Origin: Dendrolimus kikuchii
Lineage: Eukaryota > Arthropoda > Insecta > Lepidoptera > Lasiocampidae
NCBI GenBank assembly: GCA_019925095.2
Contig: CM034403.1
Coordinates: 5,957,690 to 6,021,689 of the forward strand
DNA: 64,000 nucleotides
Reading direction: 5' to 3'
A model generated the notes under the pieces. It made no database searches, was not told the origin of the DNA, and worked only from the letters and a program-made list of their open reading frames with translations. Position 1 is the first letter of the stretch. Each line of letters opens with the position of its first letter. A program made the translations under genes and the position numbers. Below are positions 56,301 to 64,000 of this stretch, piece by piece.

Positions 56301-58462
56301 GTACTATTTGTTGGTTTTTATTTTCATACTTAAAAAAAAATATATATAATTACTGTAGTTTACTTACTATATAATCCCTTTTGAATGTCCACGGCAGCGA
56401 CACAGTAGCGGCGAGCAACCAAGACCCAACGATCAGTTTAGGTGCAGCTTTTTTAGTGATTCTCGCATCTACCGCCAACGTCGCAGCTGCTAATCGATCA
56501 TAAGAGACCAACATGACTGCACAAACGCTACCTAGTAATAATGATGCTGAAATATGGCAAAGTAGGTGTGTAAAGTTTCAGAAGAACAAACTGAATCTAT
56601 GCACACATACATACATACATGAATATTATCACATCTGTTTTCCGTGGGGGTAGGCAAAAACTATAGATCTCCACTTGCGAAGATCCTGACAAATAACTTT
56701 CGCTTTATCTACTTTCATTAACCTCTACATACATGCACGAATAAATCTAAACAGAGTGCTTTTATCTACAATGATAAAAAATGGCAAAAATACAGTTGAT
56801 TATGATAAGGTTTTTGAATTAAGCTGTCTTTTAATATCCAGCGTTTTAAATGCGGCTTCTTTAACATAAACGTGACATTTACATATATACCGCGTTAAGT
56901 GCCTCATTTTCGATGATAACAGAATCTTACTTTTACCTCCATTACAAAAAATACTAGAGATGCCACGAATATTCGGCAGCTATTCGTTATTCGGCCTATT
57001 CAACCACTTTTTTAATTATTCGGTATTTGGCCGAATATTGAATACTAAATCCTGAAAAGAAACGCACATATTGCTCAAAAATCGTTAGTTAAACTACGTT
57101 TTAATGCGTTTTAAATTATTTCCTATTTTAACATTACGTTTCGGCCAGTTTTTAAAATGTCAAATTCACACTAGAAATCATTTAAAATCGCGCTTAAAAC
57201 GGTTAAAACAATTTCAAATATGTGTACTTGTCATTCGCGAGAACGTAATAAACTAAGCGCGAATTGCACGTACCTTACGCCGAACATTCGCTAGCCGGTA
57301 TATTCGATATTCGGTATTTGGCCAAACCACTATTCGTGGCATCTCTAAAAAATACAATACTTATATGTACCAGCAGTCGTACTACTGTATAGTATAGTCG
57401 TAAAGGTGCAAAGAAATAGAAAATATCACTACTGTTATATTTATGTACTAGTGTTGAGAATAAAGGAAGAGAAAAAGAGACGACCAAAAGAAGGAATACA
57501 AAATTTCTCATAATATTTTGATGTGAATTTTTTTAAAGCAAATACAAAAAAAAACTCACCTTGGAGAAATCCTTCAAATCGACACCCGAAATTCTTTAGT
57601 ACAAAATTCTGATAGAAGTCCCTAACAAGCATGAACCATGGGCAGAAAAGTAAAGTCAAAATATCAATAAAAGCAAGGTTTCCGATCAAATAGTTACTAG
57701 AGCTCCACAGCCATTTGTTTCTGAATAAAATTAGGAGGATAATGAAATTCAGGAAGATTCCAAACACTCCTACCAGGAGCATCATTGACGTTTTTATGGC
57801 AATCTCTCTAGCTGGTTTGACGTGCCATAATACATTTGGAAAAGGATATTGTGATGTGTCTAACTGTGAAAGAAAAGTAATATCAACTTATTTCTCGTTA
57901 TGTAGCTACTGTATCAATAAATAAACTGGGATAGTTAGAATATAATCTTACAGCTTGCGGTGATCACTGTATTGAATACTGATTAGGTTCACTCGTCAGT
58001 TTTTAATTAGGAAAGTATAAATAATAGAGGGGTTGTTTTGTTGACTGTAATACTTCTTTCTATATGCTTCCACCAATGTTTTAAAATCACTTTCATTTAA
58101 AAATTTCTATTAATTTCCTAGATCACTACATCATAGGAATATTTTGGAGCTTATGAGATTTATAAAAGGTGTAACATCGTTTCCGAGCCGAGATCCTTTT
58201 TCACCGACTATGGTTTTATAATACTAGGTGCATTGGCGAAACGTTGGTGTTCTTAGAAAAAATCAAACGTCTCTCTCTCTAATAACCCGATACTCTCCAG
58301 ATCATATATCAGATATTGTACTCGAAATAAACGTTCTAATAAACTTACGTACTTGCAGCGTGATAGGTGAATAAATACAAACAGAAAAAGACTTACACTG
58401 TCTAAGTAATCCCACGACCAGTTTCCCTGAAGATTTGTATCTTCATCAAATTCTTCTTCCAT
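53143..58462 (-). CDS. Rhodopsin-class G-protein-coupled receptor, 7 exons, 414 aa
   Basis: Exons in transcript order are 58462-58397, 57863-57560, 56546-56368, 55616-55494, 54948-54754, 54032-53862 and 53349-53143, all in phase. An acidic N-terminus bears one N-glycosylation site (Asn14). TM1 carries Asn61, TM2 Asp89 (NLAFIDILTL) and TM3 starts after Cys116. DRL (Asp140-Arg141) ends TM3, TM4 has Trp166, Cys195 lies in the second outer loop and Pro217 in TM5. TM6 reads CRIP (269-272) and TM7 NCAINPLIY (NPxxY, 312-316), followed by helix 8 (YRFRKAM). The 68-residue last exon is a polar tail. The shape suits an insect peptide or orphan receptor; the ligand cannot be read from the sequence. The usual TM6 toggle tryptophan (CWxP) is Arg270. 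Confidence 0.9.
53862..54032 (-). CDS. GPCR exon 6: TM7, helix 8
   Basis: Acceptor 'ttttttccag', donor GTAAGT. Encodes MWFAANYLMYMNCAINPLIY and the Cys-containing helix 8 region. Confidence 0.9.
54140..54720 (+). repeat. Two decayed LINE reverse-transcriptase ends in GPCR intron 5
   Basis: The first (54150-54430) translates in pieces to a WHVM..VTKRMLNCQIDG, KGRPKK-like pattern, the C-terminal end of an RTE-type reverse transcriptase. The second (54540-54700) repeats it more weakly. Another relic lies at 55830-56000. Confidence 0.5.
54754..54948 (-). CDS. GPCR exon 5: inner loop 3, TM6
   Basis: Acceptor 'atttttatag', donor GTAACA. 65 codons: basic third inner loop (QSVKRAKGKAMRI), then TM6 CVLSAAVICRIPYTALIYM. 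Confidence 0.9.
55047..55350 (+). repeat. Family A SINE-like element in GPCR intron 4
   Basis: 'cgtgtgggaactgagaaaaa' to 'ctgaactcatgcaataaaa', diverged. Confidence 0.65.
55494..55616 (-). CDS. GPCR exon 4: outer loop 2, TM5
   Basis: Acceptor 'ttgttttag', donor GTAATA. 41 codons, including Cys195 and TM5 YWHIILTLLVWVPLGLMVV. Confidence 0.9.
56368..56546 (-). CDS. GPCR exon 3: TM3, TM4
   Basis: Acceptor 'atatttcag', donor GTAAGT. Encodes SVCAVMLVSYDRLAAATLAV, and TM4 KLIVGSWLLAATVSLPW. Confidence 0.92.
56595..56745 (-). repeat. RTE-like LINE 3'-tail fragment in GPCR intron 2
   Basis: (ATAC)n, 'cgtgggggtaggcaaaaac', 'tctccacttgcgaagatcc' and 'tctactttcattaacc'. Related to 45.37-45.49 kb. Confidence 0.55.
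56955..57347. mobile_element. hAT-like MITE, 393 bp, with 8-bp target duplication
   Basis: Terminal inverted repeats begin tagagatgccacgaata on both ends, and the element is flanked by aaaaatac at 56947-56954 and 57348-57355. The 8-bp duplication is the hAT signature. The interior is rich in 'attcggtatttggcc' and carries part of the 20.3-kb MITE arm. It is non-coding and lies in GPCR intron 2. Confidence 0.8.
57560..57863 (-). CDS. GPCR exon 2: TM1, TM2
   Basis: Acceptor 'ctttcacag', donor GTGAGT. Encodes residues 23-123, with TM1 (MMLLVGVFGIFLNFIILLIL), TM2 and the TM3 Cys116. Ends in phase 1. Confidence 0.92.
58397..58462 (-). CDS. GPCR exon 1: N-terminus
   Basis: ATG at 58462; 22 codons, MEEEFDEDTNLQGNWSWDYL then DS; ends in phase 0 at GTAAGT. 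Confidence 0.75.
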
Positions 58463-58840
58463 TTCAAATATGCAAACAAAGAGATGATTACAAAATAAAA
58501 AATAAACGAAACAAAACTACCTATTACTTGTGTCGAAGTGTTCTATGTGACTAAAGCTGAACGTTCGATAGGTAATCTCACTCGAGATAACCCAACGGTT
58601 GCAGTAGTCCATTACCATGAAAGCTTTTTTATCGTACAACACTGATGTGGGCTGCATTTCGGGAAATTGGAGATAAATTCCCAATGATAATCAGCTTACA
58701 CATCTGAATGTTTTATTACGACACATTTTATAATAAAATTTTAAACAATTAATTAATAAATAACGGGCGCTGAAATGTTTTGTAATCATCTTATAGGTCA
58801 CTTACATACACGCCACTCCGTATTTTGTGATGCTTTTTTT
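58463..58840. other. Upstream region of the GPCR gene
   Basis: No clear TATA or initiator stands out. No repeat copy recognised. Confidence 0.35.
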
Positions 58841-58849
58841 TCTTTAGCA

Positions 58850-59210
58850 GCAACTAAAATTGATTTCAATGCGGTTTTCGTTGATCGACAGCTAATTCTT
58901 GGATTTCAATTCTGCGCTACTTTTTATCTCGAGAATCCCGTGGGAACATTTCTGGCAATGGTTTAAAGTAGCCAAATTTAAAAAAATGTAACAAAATGTG
59001 TGATAATTTTTATCCCGCGAATCACGCGAGAATTTTCCCGGGAGTGCTTTGAATTGGTTCGGATGCATAAAAATTAATTTATTCTGACACAGTTTCTGCT
59101 AAAACGACACCTTACATTATTTTTTAAATGATGCGATACTTTGTGTCCCGGGAATCCCGCGGGAAATTCAAGTCAAGCGTGGACGAAGTCGCGACCATAT
59201 CTTAGTTTCC
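58850..59210 (-). repeat. Family F element, reverse
   Basis: 'cccgcgggaaattcaagtc' and 'aagcgtggacgaagtcgcg' at the right are the inverse of the start of the 20.07-kb copy. Confidence 0.6.
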
Positions 59211-59995
59211 TAATTTGTTTTCTGCTCGTATTCTATATTTTTCCGTCTCATTTTGTATATATAATGAAGTAACCTTCGCAAAAAATAATATTATATTAAT
59301 ATCTGTAGGTGACATAGCTTTTTACGCCAACAAAATGGACACCCTACACATGTAGGAGATGATTGATAGTATCACAATTAAAGCGACGCGACACCACTAT
59401 ACAAGGTTATTGTGATTCGGACCGGGATTATGGTGGTATTAATGATGGACAAACAAAGCTTTGTACTGTCTGCTGATAGCTTGTTTTTTCCTGGTACATA
59501 GTTATATAACGGAGGGTTTTTTGAAGATAATTATTTTGCTGATTATTAGTCTTTCACCTAAAAATAAAGCATATCATCTATATGACTTAAGCTCTACATT
59601 TAGAGATTTAGAGCAATGAACGATACATACGTCACGGATTGAAAGCTGAATACGAACAACGGAGGCCGCGTCCGGCATGACGATGTACGCAACCGACGAA
59701 TGCCTTTTATAAAAATGCACTGAAGTCATCACTGTCAAACACCTGATGCGGCGTATATAGATTGACGCTAGACGCGGTTTTATGTATATGTTGCAGTCCG
59801 CGACCTAAGGAAGATCGGCAGGATCTACGCATTGTTAATCTCCATGTACAAATTGAGGTAATTTGTATAATATTATACACACGTTCTGTGCTAGTACTGA
59901 ACCAATGTCATTGAAATAAGAGACGGCTGCATTAATTACTAAGGTACCATTTAAAATCCTCAGTCGAACTAAAGAATAGAGAAATCCTTATTGAT
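59211..59995. other. Spacer with an old CG-containing relic
   Basis: 59.64-59.82 kb shares 'ttgacgctagacgcgg'-like sequence with 22.0 kb. No gene. Confidence 0.35.
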
Positions 59996-60004
59996 ATTAA
60001 AAAC

Positions 60005-61010
60005 GCGAATATAACTCTATCTGTCTGTTCCGTTTTCACGTAAGAAGTACTGGACCGATTTGGCTGAAACTCAGTATATATATTTTTTCGATGCCGAGAA
60101 TGAACATAGGATACTTTTTATCCCGAAAAATGGGATAGTTCCGGAATAAAAATTTATTTGTCTTTCTGTTTGTTATGCTTTTACGGAAAACTACTGGACC
60201 GATTTAGTTCAAATTCGGTATACATATAACTTTAATACCTAGGGTAGACAAGGGATACCTTTTATCCCGGATAATGGGATAGATTTCGGGATAGATTTAT
60301 GTAAAGGTTATCCCAAAAAGTGGGATAGGTTTTTTGTGATTTTGTCCAATTTGTCCAATTTGTCCTTTTTGTCCGATTTGTCCGAGTTATAAGATTTGTC
60401 CAATTTGTCCGAGTGGTCCTAATTGTCTGATTTGTCCGATTTGTCCAATTTGTCCGAGTTGTCCGATTTGTCCGAGATGTCCGAGTTGTCTAATTTGTCC
60501 GAGTTGTTCGATTTGTCCGAGTTGTCCGATTTGTCTGATTTGTTCGATTCGTCCGATCTGTTGTTTTTGTCCTTTTTGTCATTTATGTAGTTGTCTTAGA
60601 CGGGGGATAGATAAATATAGCTAGGACGGTTTGAAATAAAGGTTGAAAGTTTGGATAAGACCAATCATTTTCTCAAGTTTATAGATATAAACATTCATCA
60701 TCTATAAAAAATGCGATAGTAACTCGATATGTATTTCTGTTAAGTTTTCACGGAAAACTACTAGGAAAGGATAGGTTTTACTGTAATTTTGTTTAGGTAA
60801 ATGTAGTTTTAATACCAAAAAGGGACATAAATACTTTTCATGCGCGCGGACGGGATAGTTTGCGATATAAAATGAAATTCAACTTCCGAGTGCAAATAGC
60901 ACTAACATAAAAAATAAGTACAATGTAACCTGTATTAACAACTCCTACTTTTTAAACAAGAAGCACGCACTAGAGCTTGACCCGCGGCGCAGCCGCGGGG
61001 TAAACTCTAG
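60005..61010 (+). mobile_element. Helitron-like non-autonomous element
   Basis: The 3' end has a perfect 8-bp stem with GCA loop (cccgcggc-gca-gccgcggg, 60981-60999), followed 7 bp later by CTAG and a T, as expected for Helitrons inserted between A and T. The body contains repeated 'ctggaccgatttggctg' and 'tatcccgaaaaatgggat' blocks. The 5' end (about 60005) is not defined. No Rep/helicase is encoded. Confidence 0.5.
60338..60582 (+). repeat. 9-bp minisatellite (gatttgtcc)n
   Basis: About 26 units of strict 9-bp period, with variants gatttgtcc, gagttgtcc, aatttgtcc and tttttgtcc. In the frame read as GAT TTG TCC it encodes Asp/Glu/Asn-Leu-Ser triplets but is closed by stops in the first third. 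Confidence 0.9.
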
Positions 61011-61199
61011 TTTGCTATACTTGTATTTATTTATGTTTAATAATTTATGATTTTGTAATATTTGATAGTCAAATAAACTGAGATTTTTTTTTATTATTGG
61101 TGAAGATATAATTCTAATGATTCAAATAACTTATTGACTATAATTATATAATATATAGATGTATACACGCACTATTTTCTGGATTTATGTATGTATTAA

Positions 61200-61446
61200 A
61201 TTTATAAATTAGTGTAAGTATGTATATTTAAATTGTACATTCCTATCTTTTTTCTGCTCCACCTTCATCGCCAGACTAGTTAAGAATTTCTTTTAAGCTA
61301 GGTTGCCTGGAAGAGATCGCTTTTAGCGATAAGGCCGCCTGTTGTTTTGCCAACAAGTATTGTAATTATGCATTTTGTTTTTGTATTTATTTATTTTGGT
61401 GAGCAAAAAAGTGTTATCTATGTATCTTTTTTATTTATAATAAAGT
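61200..61446 (+). repeat. Family D LINE-tail-like repeat
   Basis: 'aggttgcctggaagagatcg', 'gataaggccgcctgttg' and 'ggtgagcaaaaaagtgtta'; the best-preserved copy. Confidence 0.65.
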
Positions 61447-61775
61447 AGTTTATCCGTGCAGGAACGGAGAAAGAATACAATTTCCTGCGGCCGGGCGGCC
61501 TGTCGTAAGAGGCGACAAAACAACCCACAGCCAGGTGGTAGGGCATTTGCCCGACTGGATGGCTACCACCCCTGGTTTAGAGTATGCTGCTATAATAACC
61601 TTGAGTTGTGTTCCGGCATTAGTGACTAGGTTCCAGTCTCCTTTAAGAGAGCAGCAGCGCATTTGTAGCATCTTTGGTGTTGCAAATGTCCATAGGCGAT
61701 GGTAACCGCTTTCCATCAAGTGGGCCGTCTGCCTGTCTGCTGATCTCCTGCAATAAAAAAAAAAAAAAAAAAACG
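61447..61775 (+). repeat. Family A SINE-like element, full length
   Basis: 'gtttatccgtgcaggaacgg' to 'ctcctgcaataaaaaaaaaa', with an 18-A tail. Follows the family D repeat directly. Confidence 0.8.
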
Positions 61776-61989
61776 AGAAAAGCCCTGTCGCTATATATAC
61801 TTAGTTATGGCATGGATTCTTCTTATATGGTTTGACGTCTATAATTACAAGACAGTTTCCCTTACCTCTACCCTCCTTATTTCGGTGTTTATTTCTTTAT
61901 TACAGCTGGTTATAATTATCTTACAAAATAAGAATAAAGAAAAAAAATACAAACAAAAATTTGATTCGTGTAATAAATAAAAACAATAA

Positions 61990-62440
61990 ACCCGCAGGGG
62001 CCTTTGTGGCGAAGCCTTAGGTGAGTAGCGACACCTCGGATCTGGCTCTGGGGGCGGAAGCAAGTCCGCGCCTCTGTACTTGCCTTAGCCAGCCGGCACG
62101 GAGTGGAGATCGGAGACCTCTCGAAACCACTTAGCCACACACACCCAATTTGCCCCTGTCTTCTATGGCATTTTTTGGGGCCCATGCAAGGAGTGGAGAG
62201 TCACTGTCTGCTCATTTTTCCATGCAACATTCCAACATTGCGACGGGCAGACGTCCCCAGTCCCCATATTTCCAGACTCCTAGTACCACTAGCAGTTCAT
62301 CCCAAAAGCCCGGTACATTTTGTTCTCATTTCCCACAATAGTTCTACACTGGCCGGAGCTTGTCCTTGAGTGCATTTTTATATAGTGTAGGCAGGGATAA
62401 TCGCTGGTCAGTGTCACACCAAATTTTTATGGCCTATTAT
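61990..62440 (-). repeat. Family J repeat, reverse copy
   Basis: 'cccgcaggggcctttgtgg', 'tgccttagccagccggcac' and 'gcttgtccttgagtgcattt' are the inverse of the 25.8-26.2 kb copy, with extra internal sequence here. Confidence 0.65.
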
Positions 62441-62459
62441 ATTATATATTATTAAAATA

Positions 62460-62706
62460 ATAATAATAATTGGCAAATAAACACACATATTGTATATCCC
62501 TAAATTAAAGCAAGTCATGCTTGTGTTATGGGTAATATACAACGGACTACTCTGGGGCCGATCCCACACACCCAGACCACCAGACCACACCATAGTAAAT
62601 AACGGAGAAAATCCGAAATTCACTATATCAGGAGTCAAACCCGCAGCCTTTGTGTTGTAGGGAGGTAGGCCAGTAAAGGCTTAGCCCGCTCAACCACAGA
62701 GGCTGT
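62460..62706 (-). repeat. Family B tRNA-derived SINE, reverse, full length
   Basis: 'ctctggggccgatcccacac', minus-strand B box gggtttgactcc near 62635, and 'cttagcccgctcaaccacag' as the A-box end. Confidence 0.75.
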
Positions 62707-63864
62707 AATACAAATAATAAAACAAATACATTGTATAATTAATACTATTCTCTCGTATATTAAAAGCGTGCTCTAAGGAAATAAATGTTTGAAAATAGAA
62801 CAAGATTATCAAGTAATATAAACATGAATTGGGAAGCTTCATCATATTATAAAAATGTTGTTTGGTTTTTTTCGTAAGATCTAGTTTTCGTTTAAATATT
62901 CTCGAGCAAATATTCTTAACCAGTTTAATACATGTCTAAATATTTTGATTACTCATTAGTCTTTTGAAAAGTTTTTGTGCAATAATATTTAGTTGCATGG
63001 CTATCTTATGAAATGCCATCTATTGACAAACAGTAGATACTAACGTTCATAAAATACAGAAAGAGTGTTGTAACCAGAGAGAACCATGCTCTGGGCAGAA
63101 TTAAATACTCTTTTCTTCACACAGATGTCACTGTAAAGCATATATTTGTGAAGATACCGTTGTTTCAATTTAACAGGGAATCTTTAGTGTTTTATTTGAA
63201 ATTCATTTCAATCGCAAAGGAACATATCAATGGCAATTTTCACAGATTTATTCAAATAGAATACAAATAAGTTTGCATGATTAAGTATTTCTTCTTTATA
63301 TACGTACTTAGAATGGATCGATTATGATGAAATTTGTCATTAAAATACATATAATAACGAGGACAAACATTTTTGTTGATTATTTTTGGACACATATTTA
63401 TCTTGATACATTTTGTGGAAAACTCAGCCAAAGTACCTACAGGTCAAAAAAGCTGTTTGCATAACCATCAACGGTAAAATAACATTTAAACAAATTCAAC
63501 TTTTAAATTATCTGGTTTAAATAAATGTGTAATTATTTTCAAATATCAAATTGTTAGAAAAGAACGATGTACGGCGTAATCTGGTCATATAAAGCTTAAG
63601 GTTCTATAGCTAGAGTCAAAAACACCTAAAATTCCGGTAGTTATTAGAAAATTTCAACAAAAATTAAAAATAATATAAGTTTTTTAATAATCTCTATTTA
63701 TAACCTACTTTATAACATGATATTAGGTGATGTTAATTTTTAGAATTTAGTAAACCTACGCGTCCATTTATCGTAAGCGGGATATACATCCTTTACTGGA
63801 TGATTGTGAATCTTAAATACTTTGTCACATCTGTCATTCATATGTATTCGATCCGTAATCTATC
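62707..63864. other. AT-rich spacer, no gene
   Basis: No exon, repeat or RNA gene recognised on either strand. Confidence 0.4.
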
Positions 63865-63953
63865 AATCCCTGTCAAGGGTTGCCTGGAAGTAATTGCTTT
63901 TAGCGTTAAGGCTACCCGTTGGTTTGTACTATCTCTTGTATCTTCTATTTTGT
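63865..63953 (+). repeat. Family D LINE-tail-like repeat, short
   Basis: 'gggttgcctggaagtaattg' and 'gcgttaaggctacccgttgg'. Confidence 0.55.
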
Positions 63954-64000
63954 ATCCGTACAGGAACGGAGAAAGAATACAATTTCCTGCGGCCGGGCGG
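63954..64000 (+). repeat. Family A SINE-like element, cut by window edge
   Basis: 'tccgtacaggaacggagaaa' onwards; continues beyond the window. Confidence 0.75.

Overview
This is a eukaryotic nuclear window, almost certainly from a moth or butterfly (Lepidoptera). It is AT-rich. Its genes are split into short exons by GT-AG introns, and it is full of repeats that look lepidopteran: tRNA-derived SINEs whose tails read like 'cccagcagtggga', RTE-type LINEs with (ATAC)n tails, an abundant A-tailed SINE-like family, and MITEs. There are no operons, CRISPR arrays or rRNA genes. No genuine stand-alone tRNA gene was recognised.

Four multi-exon protein genes can be assembled with every splice phase agreeing. 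(1) 13.7-26.9 kb, + strand: a secreted trypsin-like serine protease, 6 exons, 295 aa. (2) 28.0-40.9 kb, - strand: a SET-domain protein of the arthropod SmydA type, 6 exons, 528 aa, apparently without a complete MYND finger. (3) 44.1-49.2 kb, + strand: a second SmydA-type protein, 3 exons, 546 aa, with an intact MYND finger. (4) 53.1-58.5 kb, - strand: a rhodopsin-class G-protein-coupled receptor, 7 exons, 414 aa. The protease and the first SET gene converge tail to tail, with facing poly(A) signals about 225 bp apart. The two SET genes diverge head to head and look like a tandem-family pair.

The remainder is mainly repeats. 0-13 kb holds a broken but nearly full-length RTE LINE (4.05-7.15 kb), several SINEs and a MITE. 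14-22 kb is the 8.5-kb first intron of the protease; it carries a GC-rich block of unknown nature, MITEs, and two RTE fragments inserted one after the other at one site. 31-43 kb (first intron of the minus-strand SET gene and the space between the SET genes) holds LINE tails, SINEs and a possible solo LTR. 50-52 kb holds a long perfect-looking foldback and a TA-flanked MITE. 59-64 kb has no gene: it contains a Helitron-like element with an internal 9-bp minisatellite, then SINEs.

Repeat family names used below: A = about 320-bp A-tailed SINE-like element; B = tRNA-derived SINE with a GGTT(C/T)(G/A)ATTCC B box; C = tRNA-derived SINE ending 'cccagcagtggga'; D = LINE-tail-like element 'ggttgcctggaagagatcgc'; F = 'cccgcgacttcgtccacg' element; G and H = two other LINE 3' tails; J = unclassified 400-bp repeat. 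These names are mine. No database search was possible, so family assignments rest on motifs and on comparing copies within this window.
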